A stretch of DNA of 64,000 bases from Promineifilum sp. (GCA_020634335.1 JACKBY010000006.1:62001-126000), one strand, 5' to 3'; counted from the stretch's first letter, positions 24,147 to 32,906 are shown. The notes: generated by a model from the sequence alone, not told the origin. Numbers and translations are program-made.

Positions 24147-25280
24147 CTAGCCGGCATCGGCCGGCGGATCGCCCGCATCGTATGTCGGCCCCTCTTCACG
24201 CATTCGGACGTAGTTCATCCCCCCCACTGCCTGAACCATGCCTTTCAATTCCATAACCGTCAGCGTGCTACTAATCATGCTAATCGGCATCCCGGTTTGT
24301 CGCCCCAGTTCGTCCACGTGAACCGGATGAGATGACAGGTGAGAGAGCAAGGCCGCTTCCTCGGCCGTCTCCGGCAATATAACCTTGGCCACAGCCTGTT
24401 CGGCCACCATGCGAAGGTTCAATTCTTCCAGAATATCCTCGACCCGCAACACCAGTTTGCCGCCCTGCTGGATCAGCCGATTCGTGCCAAGACTCACCGG
24501 GCTGTGGATATTGCCGGGGACGGCAAATACTTCCCGATTTTGCTCGAGCGCGTAGCGCGAGGTGATAAGCGCCCCGCTTTTCTCTCCGGCTTCCACAACC
24601 ACCACTCCCAGCGCGAGCCCACTGATAAGTCGATTGCGGGCCGGAAAATGGTTGCTATCGGGCTTGGAGCCGAAGGGGTAATCCGTCACAAGCGCCCCGC
24701 GCTCGGCCACAATTTCGCGTGCCAGATCGCGATGCTCGGGAGGATAAACCCTATCGATGCCGCAGGCCAGCACGGCGATGGTGCGCCCACCATGCTCCAA
24801 CGCCGCGCGGTGGGCCACTGCGTCGATTCCCCTTGCCAGACCGCTCACGACGGTAATGCCGTTACCAACTAAACCGGCAACGAGATCACTGGTCACCTGC
24901 CGGCCGTATGCCGTCAGGCGTCGAGTACCCACAACCGCCACCGCCCACCGATCGACGGGTTCCAACCGGCCGCGAACAAAAAGGACGGGCGGCGCGGCTG
25001 GAATCTCTCGCAACATATCCGGATAGTCGCTGCTTTCCCACGTTAACACAGAGACGCCGCTGGTCTCCACCTGGCGCACATAACCATCGAGGTCAAAGTT
25101 TTCACGGACATCGTTGAAGTTTTGCAGGGCGCGTGCATCGAGCCCAACGTCACGAAGCCGGCCATCCGGAGCAACCCAGGCGTTCTCCAGCGTGCCGAAA
25201 TGCCCCAAAAGTGCCTGAATCTTTGCCGGGCCAATGCCGCTAACGTAGTTGAATCCCAGCCAATATTTAAGCTCGGACAT
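24147..25280 (-). CDS. dprA: DNA-processing protein DprA
   Basis: Loads RecA on incoming single-stranded DNA during natural transformation. About 377 residues: a helix-hairpin-helix region at the N-terminus (YVSGIGPAKIQALLGHFG), the Rossmann-like DprA core (VAVVGTRRLTAYGR, VSGLARGIDAVAHRAAL, TIAVLACGIDRVYPPEH, VTDYPFGSKPDSNHFPARNR, VVEAGEKSGALITSRYALEQ), and a C-terminal winged helix (about 300-365) of the DML1 type. Start at MSELKYWLG (25280), one codon after an ATG at 25283. It sits between rimM and manC in one long minus-strand run. Confidence 0.95.
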   Translation of the reverse strand: MSELKYWLGFNYVSGIGPAKIQALLGHFGTLENAWVAPDGRLRDVGLDARALQNFNDVRENFDLDGYVRQVETSGVSVLTWESSDYPDMLREIPAAPPVLFVRGRLEPVDRWAVAVVGTRRLTAYGRQVTSDLVAGLVGNGITVVSGLARGIDAVAHRAALEHGGRTIAVLACGIDRVYPPEHRDLAREIVAERGALVTDYPFGSKPDSNHFPARNRLISGLALGVVVVEAGEKSGALITSRYALEQNREVFAVPGNIHSPVSLGTNRLIQQGGKLVLRVEDILEELNLRMVAEQAVAKVILPETAEEAALLSHLSSHPVHVDELGRQTGMPISMISSTLTVMELKGMVQAVGGMNYVRMREEGPTYDAGDPPADAG

Positions 25281-25359
25281 CACAATACCCTGCCGTCATT
25301 CTCCTTCACGTCAGCCATTGCTAAAAATTTGCCGCGGGCGGGCCGATACAATTGCTCAA

Positions 25360-25938
25360 CTAATCAAGCAGCCCCGGCATTGGATGGATGGTCATGCGAC
25401 CGCTCTCGAGATCGATCTCTTTGACCACGTCGCGGATATCGGGTAAAAGGTACTGGCGTTCTTCACCCTCGACCACAAATACGTTATTGGCGCCTGTCTC
25501 CAGAATTTCACTGATGCGGCCAAGGTGCTTTCCATCTTCCGTATAGACGGCAACTCCTATAAGACGGTAAAGATAGTATTCATCCTCCGCCAACGGAACC
25601 GCATCCGCCTCAAGTACCTGCAGAAGTTCTCCGCGCAGCAATTCGGCCTCCGTGCGGCTCGGGTAGCCGGCCAGCTTAAGCAAGACTACCCCCTGATGAT
25701 GCCGGACACTCTCGATAGGTACCAACCTGGGGTTCTGCTCGCCGACGTAGATCGCCTCCAACCACTCAAACCTTTCGGGATGATCCGTCAACAACTCGAC
25801 ACGCACCTCGCCCTGCACGCCGTGTGGCCGCGAAATGCGCCCCACCGCCAAAAAATGAGGCTCGGCAGATGATTCTACTGAGCCTCGTTGGGAAGATTGC
25901 GTGGACTTGGGTTCAGGCAAATCGGCTTTATCGCTCAA
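25360..25938 (-). CDS. rimM: 16S rRNA processing protein RimM
   Basis: Assists assembly of the 30S head, binding S19. Family signatures are FLAVGRISRPHGVQGEVRVE at the start of the RimM N-terminal domain, YLYRLIGVAVYTEDG and NNVFVVEGEERQYLLPDI, followed by the PRC-barrel end. I place the start at a TTG at 25938 (AAGGTG 7 bases upstream, 10 bases after the khpA stop), giving about 192 residues with a 25-residue low-complexity leader. An alternative in-frame ATG at 26010 overlaps khpA by 62 bases and is less likely. Sits in the canonical ffh-rpsP-khpA-rimM order. Confidence 0.9.
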   Translation of the reverse strand: MSDKADLPEPKSTQSSQRGSVESSAEPHFLAVGRISRPHGVQGEVRVELLTDHPERFEWLEAIYVGEQNPRLVPIESVRHHQGVVLLKLAGYPSRTEAELLRGELLQVLEADAVPLAEDEYYLYRLIGVAVYTEDGKHLGRISEILETGANNVFVVEGEERQYLLPDIRDVVKEIDLESGRMTIHPMPGLLD

Positions 25939-25948
25939 CAGCGCACCT

Positions 25949-26194
25949 TCATCGCATTTCGTCGGCCTCGAGCAGTTCAAGCTCCACACGGCGGCCTTCT
26001 TTGGCCGCACGAACTTTCATCAGGGTACGGATTGAATCAATAACACGGCCACCTTTGCCGATGATTCGACCCATGTCCGGTGCGGCGACGGAAAGCTCGA
26101 TAACCGTTGTGGCTCGGTCACGCACCTCGGTCACGATAACCTCTTCCGGCTGCTCAACCAGAGACTCGACCAAATAGGTGACTAAGTCCTTCAT
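25949..26194 (-). CDS. khpA: KH-domain RNA-binding protein KhpA
   Basis: An 81-residue single KH domain protein, the KhpA/YlqC family, which acts with KhpB in RNA binding and cell elongation in Gram-positive bacteria. The KH signature GRIIGKGGRVIDSIRTL (GxxG loop) is central. It lies between rpsP (6 bases) and rimM, the conserved neighbourhood. Confidence 0.94.
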   Translation of the reverse strand: MKDLVTYLVESLVEQPEEVIVTEVRDRATTVIELSVAAPDMGRIIGKGGRVIDSIRTLMKVRAAKEGRRVELELLEADEMR

Positions 26195-26200
26195 GAATGA

Positions 26201-26728
26201 TTACTCTTCTTCGTCGGCATCCAGGACAGCATCAATGGCGTCCTCGATTCGGTCTACGCCCGCCTCGACCAAATCCTCAGCCCGGTCCACGACCGCAGCG
26301 ACCGGCTCAGCCACGGCCGCAACCGCTCCGCCCACGGCGCTAACGGCTCTTTCGACCAGGCCAGGGGCGGCCTCGTCCGCGGCGGGGGCAGCTTCTTTAA
26401 CCTTTTGGGCTTCGATCACAGGCTCGACGCCGGTGAACTCCGCCACTAAGGCATCCATGGGTTCGCCCGCATGGAGGCGCTCCAGACGCCCAAACGTTCC
26501 TTGCTTTTCCAACAGCAAGCGAACCGCATCGGAGGGTTGCGCGCCTACGCTGAGCCAATGCAAGGCCCGCTGTTCATCGATCTGGTACTCGGCCGGATTG
26601 GTGAGTGGATTGTAATTTCCAATGCGCTCGACGATACGTCCATCACGCTTGGCTTCTTTTTCAGCCACCACGACGCGGTAGCTGGGCTGGCGTTTCTTGC
26701 CGGTTCGACTCAAACGAATTCGTAGCAT
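26201..26728 (-). CDS. rpsP: 30S ribosomal protein S16 with a long acidic C-terminal extension
   Basis: S16 is an early 30S assembly protein. The S16 core is residues 1-85 (MLRIRLSRTGKKRQPSYRVV, RDGRIVERIGNYNPLTNP, ALHWLSVGAQPSDAVRLLL). I use the ATG at 26728, which gives the family start; a GTG at 26743 would add five residues. After about residue 95 comes an extension of roughly 80 residues, unusual for S16: Ala/Val/Glu-rich, helix-like, with repeated AVAEPVAAVVDRAEDLVEAG and ending in DADEEE. Followed by khpA and preceded by ffh 46 bases away. Confidence 0.95.
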   Translation of the reverse strand: MLRIRLSRTGKKRQPSYRVVVAEKEAKRDGRIVERIGNYNPLTNPAEYQIDEQRALHWLSVGAQPSDAVRLLLEKQGTFGRLERLHAGEPMDALVAEFTGVEPVIEAQKVKEAAPAADEAAPGLVERAVSAVGGAVAAVAEPVAAVVDRAEDLVEAGVDRIEDAIDAVLDADEEE

Positions 26729-26774
26729 TTCTTGGTTTGTCACTCCGTTCTATGAAGAATGAATCTTCAAAGTA

Positions 26775-28112
26775 TTACATTCGTCCACCAAGAAGGGAGG
26801 CCAGCGCGTTTCGGCTGCGCCCACCCTTCTGGAACTGTTTCATCATTTCTTGCATCTCGCGATGCTGTTTCAAAAGCAAGTTAATTTCCTGCACCGAGGT
26901 ACCGGAGCCGGTGGCAATGCGACGTTTGCGACTGGCCTTGATGATCCGCGGATGACGCCGCTCTTCGGTTGTCATCGATTGAATCATGGCCTCAATGCGC
27001 TTCAGGTCCTTCTCGGCCGAACTCAGATCCACGTCGCCGGCCATCTTATTCATGCCGGGCACCATCTCCAGCAGCTTGCCGATTGGGCCCATCTTCTTGA
27101 CTTGCTGCAATTGCTTCAAGAAGTCATCAAGGTCAAACTCACCGGTGACAAGTTTCTCACCGGCTCGCTGGGCCTCTTCCATGTCCATCTCGGACTGGGC
27201 TTGTTCGATAAGCGTCATCATGTCGCCCATGCCCAGGACTCGGCTCGCCAGGCGATCGGGGTGGAAAACCTCAATCGCGTTGAGCTTTTCGCCCGTGCCC
27301 AAGAACTTGATAGGCACGCCGGTGACCTCGCGCATGGAGATAGCTGCGCCGCCACGCGCGTCACCATCGATCTTGGTCATGATGAGACCGGTCAGCGTTA
27401 CCGCCTGATGGAAGTCGGTAGCCACGCGAACGGCTTCCTGGCCGGTCATGGCATCGGCCACCAGGAGCGTCTCAATGGGTTGAACCCGGCTCTTGATGCC
27501 CTTGATCTCGCCCATCATCATCTCGTCAATGTTCAGGCGACCGGCCGTGTCCAAAATCACCGTGGTGGCCCCGCTGGCCGCGGCTTGTCTCACGCCGTTG
27601 GCGCAAACGTTTACCGGATTGGCGTTAATGCCTTCGCTGTAGACGGGAATGTCCAACTGCTTGCCGAGCGTCTCAAGCTGGTTGATGGCCGCCGGCCGAT
27701 AGACGTCGGCGGCAACCAGGAACGGCCGCCGCCCTTGCTTGCGCAGATGCAGGGCCAGCTTGCCGGCCATAGTCGTCTTACCCGCCCCTTGCAAACCCAC
27801 CAGCATGATGACCGCCGGCGACTGAGCGCCCAGATTGAGACGCCCCGGCTCACCCAGCGTGCGGATCAACTCATCGTTGACGATTTTGACGACCTGCTGG
27901 CCGGGGGTCAGGCTGCGCATTACTTCCTGACCGACCGCTCTCTCCCGAACCCGAGACACGAAGTCCTTGACTACCTTGAAATTGACGTCGGCTTCCAGCA
28001 AAGCTAAACGAACCTCGCGCATGGCGAGGTCGACATCAGCTTCCGTCAGTTTGCCGCGTTTTTGTAGATTGTCGAAAACGGACTGTAACCGCGATCCCAG
28101 TGTCTCAAACAC
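26775..28112 (-). CDS. ffh: Signal recognition particle protein Ffh
   Basis: SRP GTPase that targets signal-bearing ribosomes to the membrane. 445 residues with the N domain (about 1-95), the G domain (GLQGAGKTTMAGKLALHL, DTAGRL, TKIDGDARGGAA) and the methionine-rich M domain (about 300-445; KKMGPIGKLLEMVPGMNKM, GSGTSVQEINLLLKQ, C-terminal Met cluster EMMKQF) that binds 4.5S RNA and signal peptides. First gene of the ffh-rpsP-khpA-rimM block. Confidence 0.97.
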   Translation of the reverse strand: MFETLGSRLQSVFDNLQKRGKLTEADVDLAMREVRLALLEADVNFKVVKDFVSRVRERAVGQEVMRSLTPGQQVVKIVNDELIRTLGEPGRLNLGAQSPAVIMLVGLQGAGKTTMAGKLALHLRKQGRRPFLVAADVYRPAAINQLETLGKQLDIPVYSEGINANPVNVCANGVRQAAASGATTVILDTAGRLNIDEMMMGEIKGIKSRVQPIETLLVADAMTGQEAVRVATDFHQAVTLTGLIMTKIDGDARGGAAISMREVTGVPIKFLGTGEKLNAIEVFHPDRLASRVLGMGDMMTLIEQAQSEMDMEEAQRAGEKLVTGEFDLDDFLKQLQQVKKMGPIGKLLEMVPGMNKMAGDVDLSSAEKDLKRIEAMIQSMTTEERRHPRIIKASRKRRIATGSGTSVQEINLLLKQHREMQEMMKQFQKGGRSRNALASLLGGRM

Positions 28113-28193
28113 AAAATCACCATCATGAAACTATCGATCTGCAAGGTTTTGGATTCTAGCTCAGCCGGCGCGGCGCGTCAAGCCGCCTGCACG

Positions 28194-28235
28194 CGCAACA
28201 AACCCCATCCGCTCTTTGGAACGGGGTTTGTTGCG
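28194..28235 (-). terminator. Hairpin between metK and ffh, probable terminator
   Basis: A 13-bp perfect stem (28194-28206 with 28223-28235) with an inner extension, about 30 bases after the metK stop and 80 bases before ffh. No U-tract follows on the minus strand, so termination is less sure than for the other hairpins. Confidence 0.55.
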
Positions 28236-28263
28236 GTCATTCGATTCTCAATTTGTCAAACGA

Positions 28264-29544
28264 TCAAGCCGGAATGGGCTGGCGCAAACCGGCGGCCGCT
28301 CGTAACGCCTCCGCCTTGTCCGTATTCTCCCACGGTGCCTCGATATCATCGCGGCCGAAATGACCGAAGGAGGCTGTGGCGCGGTAGATGGGACGTCGCA
28401 GCTTCAGGTCACGGATGATTGCCCCGGGGCGCAAGTCAAAGTGCTCATTGATCAAATCCACCAGCTCCTCATTCGTCAGTTCGCTGGTGCCGAATGTCTC
28501 CACATTGATGCTCAACGGGTGGGCCACACCAATGGCATAGGCTACCTGTACTTCACATCGATCGGCTAACCCGGCTGCCACCAGATTCTTAGCCACCCAC
28601 CGGGCCGCATATGCCGCGCTACGATCCACTTTCGTCGGATCTTTTCCGCTAAACGCCCCTCCTCCATGCCGGCCCATCCCACCATAAGTATCGACGATGA
28701 TCTTCCGGCCTGTCACACCGGCATCCCCCATCGGCCCGCCGACGACAAACCGGCCCGTGGGATTAATATAGACGACCAAGTCATCCGAATTATAATCCGA
28801 CGGCTTGGCTGGATTAATAACGATTTTGCGATTTTCGCCGACCAGTTCCTGAGGCAACACGGGCTTGATCACATGTTCGTAAATATCGCGCTTAATCGCT
28901 TCATTGTCGATCTCGGGCGCATGCTGGGTGCTCACCAGGACAGTGTGAATCCGCTTGGGTTTACCGTAGGCATACTCAATGGTTACCTGTGCCTTACCGT
29001 CCGGCCGGACCCAGGGCAGCGTGCCGTTGCGACGGACTTCAGACAGGCGACGAGTGAGTCGATGGGCCAGGTAAATGGGCATCGGCATCAATACGTCGGT
29101 CTCGTTGCAGGCGAATCCGAACATCATACCCTGATCGCCCGCGCCGATGGTGTCGACCGCGGCATCGCTATCCCCATTTTTGCGCGCCTCCAGGGCATGA
29201 TCAACGCCCTGGGCGATGTCGGGGCTTTGCGCGGCGATGGCCGCCTGAACGCCGCAGGTATTGCCGTCAAAGCCCTTGCTGCTGTCATCGAAGCCGATGT
29301 CGATGACCACTTGGCGAACGAGTTTATCGAAGTCGACAAACGCATTGGTGGTGATTTCACCCAGCAGCAAGACGAAGCCTGTCTTAATGGCCGTCTCGCA
29401 GGCCACGCGGGACATCGGGTCTTGTTCCAACAGGGCGTCCAAAACAGCATCGCTGATCTGGTCGCACATCTTGTCGGGGTGGCCTTCGGTTACGGACTCC
29501 GAGGTGAAGAGCACACTCGGCGAAGCCATGAAAGTTGTTGACAT
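28264..29544 (-). CDS. metK: S-adenosylmethionine synthetase
   Basis: Makes SAM from ATP and methionine. 426 residues with the three family signatures: FTSESVTEGHPDKMCDQISD near the N-terminus, GAGDQGMMFGFA in the centre and GGGAFSGKDPTKVDRSAAY in the C-terminal half. The start is the ATG at 29544 or the one five codons later (MASPSVLF). Expression is almost certainly controlled by the SAM-I riboswitch and attenuator directly upstream. The length is slightly above the 380-400 of E. coli and Bacillus enzymes. Confidence 0.98.
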   Translation of the reverse strand: MSTTFMASPSVLFTSESVTEGHPDKMCDQISDAVLDALLEQDPMSRVACETAIKTGFVLLLGEITTNAFVDFDKLVRQVVIDIGFDDSSKGFDGNTCGVQAAIAAQSPDIAQGVDHALEARKNGDSDAAVDTIGAGDQGMMFGFACNETDVLMPMPIYLAHRLTRRLSEVRRNGTLPWVRPDGKAQVTIEYAYGKPKRIHTVLVSTQHAPEIDNEAIKRDIYEHVIKPVLPQELVGENRKIVINPAKPSDYNSDDLVVYINPTGRFVVGGPMGDAGVTGRKIIVDTYGGMGRHGGGAFSGKDPTKVDRSAAYAARWVAKNLVAAGLADRCEVQVAYAIGVAHPLSINVETFGTSELTNEELVDLINEHFDLRPGAIIRDLKLRRPIYRATASFGHFGRDDIEAPWENTDKAEALRAAAGLRQPIPA

Positions 29545-29594
29545 TGGTTTTGGTTACCTCCCAAACTTAATATTATTGGTTGGCCGCGATATAA

Positions 29595-29626
29595 CAAAAA
29601 ACGCCTCTGAGCGAGTCAAGAGGCGT
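29595..29626 (-). terminator. Attenuator terminator of the SAM-I riboswitch
   Basis: Stem 29601-29608 with 29619-29626 (ACGCCTCT/AGAGGCGT) followed on the minus strand by a run of six U. It lies between the aptamer and metK, 51 bases from the start, as expected for SAM-dependent transcription attenuation. Confidence 0.9.
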
Positions 29627-29645
29627 AGCGTTCTGATTCACTTTT

Positions 29646-29750
29646 ACCTCTTATCTTCCAGCTTTCGCTGCCGGAGTTAGCACCATTCCATCGTGGTTGG
29701 TTGCTGCAGTGTCACCGGGCCGGGTCCCTCGACTGCTCTAGATAAGCGCG
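29646..29750 (-). promoter_or_regulatory. SAM-I (S-box) riboswitch controlling metK
   Basis: Read on the minus strand, the leader has the S-box conserved pieces in order: CTTATC opening P1, AGAG with GAGGGACCCGGCCC, TGA, then GCAACC, GGTGCTAA, CTCCGGCAG and a closing GATAAG pairing with the opening CTTATC. SAM binding would favour the downstream terminator. The 327-base gap between metK and fabI is otherwise occupied only by this leader and its promoter. Confidence 0.93.
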
Positions 29751-29780
29751 ATTGCTCTATCGTAACGTACCCAACTAGCA

Positions 29781-29808
29781 AATATAATCGCTAAGGGCGA
29801 TTTGTCAA
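29781..29808 (-). promoter_or_regulatory. Promoter of metK, with an inverted repeat in the spacer
   Basis: On the minus strand: TTGACA (29803-29808), 16 bases, TATATT (29781-29786). The spacer region contains AATCGC and GCGATT as a 6-bp inverted repeat separated by 5 bases. The transcription start would fall about 25 bases before the aptamer. Confidence 0.65.
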
Positions 29809-29871
29809 TAGCTTAACGCGGCCGTCTTACAATGTAAGTTAAGAAGAAGATAAGCCCGGTCAAGGCAGAAC

Positions 29872-30663
29872 TCACTCCCACGTCTCCGGCGGTTCGGGCA
29901 TGCCCAGGATGTGATAACCCGCGTCAACATAAACCACTTCGCCCGTCACGCCGCTGCCTAGATCGCTGCATAGCCACAACGCGGTCTTGGCGACTTCGGA
30001 TTGATCGATATTTCGTCGCAGAGGCGCGCGCTCCCCAACGTAGCCGAGCATCTTGCGAAAACCGGCGATCCCCGCCGCTGCCAGTGTTTTGATCGGCCCA
30101 GCCGAAATGGCATTGACTCGAATTCCATCCGGCCCCAGGTCGGCGGCCAGGTAGCGGGTGCTTGCCTCCAGAGCTGCCTTCGCCACACCCATCACATTGT
30201 AGTGGGGCACAACTTTTTCCGCGCCATAGTAGGTCAAGGTCAGGATGCTACCGCCTTCGGGCATCAGCGTGTACGCCCGTTGGGCCAGAGCGACCAGGCT
30301 ATAAGCACTGATGTCCATCGCTATACGAAATCCCTCTCGCGTCGTGTCATAGAATCGCCCTTCCAGCTCGGCCGAGGGCGCATAAGCCACGGCATGGACC
30401 AAAACATCGATCTGGCCGAAGTGATCTGCTGCTTTTTGAAACACAGCGTCGATCTCGTCGTCCGAGGTAACATCGCACTTTTCGACAAATTGTGACCCTA
30501 TTTCCTGGGCCAGGGGCCGGACGCGCTTTTCCAATTGCGGAATCCCATAGCTAAGCCCCACCTCTGCTCCTTGGGCGCTAAATGCTTCTGCAATGGCCCA
30601 GGCGATCGAATGCTTGTTGGCTACCCCGAAGATCAATACGTTCTTTCCTTCAAGTAAGCTCAT
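29872..30663 (-). CDS. fabI: Enoyl-[acyl-carrier-protein] reductase (FabI)
   Basis: Last reduction of the fatty-acid elongation cycle, NADH-dependent. About 263 residues from MSLLEGKNVLIFGVANKHSI at 30663 (GGAGAAG upstream); an in-frame start at 30714 adds an unrelated leader. Short-chain dehydrogenase fold with the FabI variations: G-V-A-N-x-x-S-I-A-W nucleotide loop, the Y-x6-K pair in HYNVMGVAK, and SAGPIKTLAAAGI. It is alone in a gap between the metK leader and divergent proline dehydrogenase. Confidence 0.95.
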   Translation of the reverse strand: MSLLEGKNVLIFGVANKHSIAWAIAEAFSAQGAEVGLSYGIPQLEKRVRPLAQEIGSQFVEKCDVTSDDEIDAVFQKAADHFGQIDVLVHAVAYAPSAELEGRFYDTTREGFRIAMDISAYSLVALAQRAYTLMPEGGSILTLTYYGAEKVVPHYNVMGVAKAALEASTRYLAADLGPDGIRVNAISAGPIKTLAAAGIAGFRKMLGYVGERAPLRRNIDQSEVAKTALWLCSDLGSGVTGEVVYVDAGYHILGMPEPPETWE

Positions 30664-30914
30664 GAATGTGACTTCTCCTGTCTTGCCAAGTGTACGTCTA
30701 GTATAGTAACACACGGCAGATGGCGAAGATGCGCCGCGGGCTGCGTGTCACCCTGGCTCAAGCCCCTCGGCAATGTATGTCAAGGTGTTTCAGAAATCGG
30801 TGACTCTCGGCCGCCGCATAAAAATCCGGCGCCACATTGCTTATCGACTGACAATTGGTAAGTTCTGCAAAGTACATTCGCTTCATTGGCGCATCACAGT
30901 TGGCGGAGTAAAAT

Positions 30915-31955
30915 TTGCCTATGGACAAGCCCGCTCCCCAAACCCGTTCCCGCTCACCGTTGCTCGTCTCATTCGCGTTCTTTGCCGTTCTCGCTTTTCT
31001 CCTGTTTCGCAATGGCGAAAACTGGATTCGCCATGTGCTGGTCTATTTGTCACAAGCCGGATGGGCCAGAAGAATGATTAGCGACTGGGGTGTCGCCTGG
31101 GGAGTTGCCTCTCGATTTGTCGCCGGTACAGACCGCGAAGCAGCCATTGCGACCACTCGATCCATGAACGAGAAAGGCTTGCTAGTGACACTTGACTATT
31201 TGGGAGAGAGTTGTACCAGCGAGGGCGAAGCCTTGCAGGCCCGCTCGGAAATTCTGCGCTTACTCGACGACATCCACCGCCATGAACTGCAAGCAAACGT
31301 TTCGCTCAAACCCACTCAGTTGGGACTGAAAATCGACCCGCGTATGGCGCTGGAAAACATTTGCGATCTGGTTGAAAAGGCTAAAACCGTGGGCAACTTC
31401 ATCCGTATCGACATGGAGGATCATCCCACAACGGACGCGACGCTTGATTTGTATCGCCGCCTACGCTATCAGGAGGGTCTGAACAATGTGGGCGTCGTCA
31501 TTCAATCCTACCTGTATCGCAGCGAGGGGGATATCGAACGGTTGATCGAAGACGGCGCACGCGTTCGGTTGTGCAAAGGGGCATATGCCGAACCGCCCGA
31601 GGTGGCCTATCCGCAAAAAGCGGACGTCGATGCCAATTATCTGAACCTGTCGCGCCTACTGCTCAGTCCCAGGGCTCGCGCCAAGGGTGTGTACCCCGCC
31701 TTCGCCACCCATGATCCGGCCATGATCGACGACATCAAGCGCTACGTGCACACAAACAAGATACCTACGGACTCTTTCGAGTTCCAAATGCTCTTCGGTA
31801 TTCGTCGCGATTTGCAAGAATCACTGGCACGGGAAGGATATCGGGTCAGGATTTACGTTCCCTACGGCACAGCCTGGTACCCTTATTTCGTTCGTCGTTT
31901 GGCCGAGAGACCAGCCAATATCTGGTTTTTCGTGAGCAATTTCTTCCGAGCGTAG
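30915..31955 (+). CDS. Proline dehydrogenase
   Basis: FAD-dependent oxidation of proline to pyrroline-5-carboxylate. 346 residues: a TIM-barrel with VTLDYLGE, NVSLKPTQLGL, FIRIDMEDH, RLCKGAYAEP, AFATHDPAMI and FEFQMLFGIR, all hallmarks of monofunctional bacterial ProDH. The start is TTG at 30915 (GGAG 7 bases upstream) or ATG at 30921. Unusually, it carries an N-terminal hydrophobic segment (about 14-30), suggesting membrane anchoring; typical ProDH begins near the sequence at about residue 40. No P5C dehydrogenase gene is adjacent. Confidence 0.92.
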   Translation: MPMDKPAPQTRSRSPLLVSFAFFAVLAFLLFRNGENWIRHVLVYLSQAGWARRMISDWGVAWGVASRFVAGTDREAAIATTRSMNEKGLLVTLDYLGESCTSEGEALQARSEILRLLDDIHRHELQANVSLKPTQLGLKIDPRMALENICDLVEKAKTVGNFIRIDMEDHPTTDATLDLYRRLRYQEGLNNVGVVIQSYLYRSEGDIERLIEDGARVRLCKGAYAEPPEVAYPQKADVDANYLNLSRLLLSPRARAKGVYPAFATHDPAMIDDIKRYVHTNKIPTDSFEFQMLFGIRRDLQESLAREGYRVRIYVPYGTAWYPYFVRRLAERPANIWFFVSNFFRA

Positions 31956-31958
31956 ATC

Positions 31959-32501
31959 ATGGCGATATTGACGGAATCGGGCCTCATCCACGGGGTCATC
32001 AACGTTCAATTGCAGCCCTACGGCGACGAGCGGGGGCGCTTCACCGAATTTTTTCGCAGGGAATGGTTTCCTCAGCGCGACTGGCGACATGTCCAGTCGA
32101 ATCGCTCTGATTCCCGCGCCGGGGTTCTGCGCGGGCTACACTATCACTTCAATCAGGTTGATTACTGGTACGTCATCAGCGGCCGACTTCGCGTTGGTCT
32201 GGCCGATCTGCGGCGCTCTTCCCCTACGTTTCGCTGCACAGAGACAATCGATCTTGACGCCGCCGAAAATCGCGGCCTGTTCATCCCGGTGGGTGTGGCC
32301 CATGGCTTCCTGGCGTTAACCGACGTGACGCTCGTTTACGTAGTCGACAACTATTACGATGGTGCGGATGAGCATGGGCTGGCCTGGAACGATCCGGAAG
32401 TTGCGGTCCCGTGGCGGTCCGAATCTCTCCCCACGCTCTCGGGCCGGGACCAAGCCAACCCCTTATTTCGTTCCATCCCTCCCGACACCTTACCCAAATG
32501 A
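31959..32501 (+). CDS. dTDP-4-dehydrorhamnose 3,5-epimerase family protein (RmlC-like cupin)
   Basis: A 180-residue cupin. GVLRGLHYHFNQVDYWYVI holds the conserved catalytic His, and AENRGLFIPVGVAHGFLAL, YVVDNYYDGADEHGLAWNDP match the RmlC fold. Start ATG 3 bases after the ProDH stop, so translational coupling is likely. The rest of the rhamnose pathway (rmlABD) is not adjacent, so the substrate may be another nucleotide sugar. Confidence 0.88.
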   Translation: MAILTESGLIHGVINVQLQPYGDERGRFTEFFRREWFPQRDWRHVQSNRSDSRAGVLRGLHYHFNQVDYWYVISGRLRVGLADLRRSSPTFRCTETIDLDAAENRGLFIPVGVAHGFLALTDVTLVYVVDNYYDGADEHGLAWNDPEVAVPWRSESLPTLSGRDQANPLFRSIPPDTLPK

Positions 32502-32513
32502 ATACAGTCGTGT

Positions 32514-32906
32514 TTAGCCGAACAGGCGCTGCCATAGCGGCGGCCCCATAATTAGAAGCCCGATCACGACAGCGCCAATGGCCCCCACCAGAACAGCTGC
32601 CGCGGCCACATCCTTTGCTGCCTTAGCCAAGGGATGGACTTCCGGCATAGTTAGATCAACGACCGCCTCCAGCGCCGTATTAATAAACTCCGCCATCCAC
32701 ACCACCGTTGTCGTCAGAATCAGTATAGCCCATTCTGTTGACGACAAATCCAGCCAAAAAGCGATCGCAAAGACAATTAGGCTGATGACGGCATGAATCC
32801 AGGCGTTGGGTTGGGTACGCAACACATGCCACCAACCCTCAAGGGCATAGCCAAAACTGGCGATCCGGCGTCGCACGCGCAGGCGGTCCTTGATCTCAGT
32901 CGTCAT
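32514..32906 (-). CDS. dgkA: Diacylglycerol/undecaprenol kinase (DgkA family)
   Basis: An integral membrane kinase of about 130 residues with three membrane helices. The DgkA signature is present: RRIASFGYALEGWWHVLRTQPNAWIH at the start, VVWMAEFINTALEAVVDL (E-x-x-N-T-x-x-E active site) and AAKDVAAAAVLV. The start at MTTEIKDRL (32906) overlaps ybeY by 11 bases; longer in-frame starts do not fit. In Gram-positive bacteria this family phosphorylates undecaprenol, recycling the cell-wall lipid carrier. Part of yqeY-pgpH-ybeY-dgkA. Confidence 0.9.
   Translation of the reverse strand: MTTEIKDRLRVRRRIASFGYALEGWWHVLRTQPNAWIHAVISLIVFAIAFWLDLSSTEWAILILTTTVVWMAEFINTALEAVVDLTMPEVHPLAKAAKDVAAAAVLVGAIGAVVIGLLIMGPPLWQRLFG

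Noticed and set aside
26850..28007. Long open frame antisense to ffh
   Set aside because: It has no family pattern, overlaps a clear SRP gene throughout, and is a shadow caused by codon bias.
28666..29541. Long open frame antisense to metK
   Set aside because: The metK motifs occupy the opposite strand in full; the antisense frame has no recognised domain or start signals.
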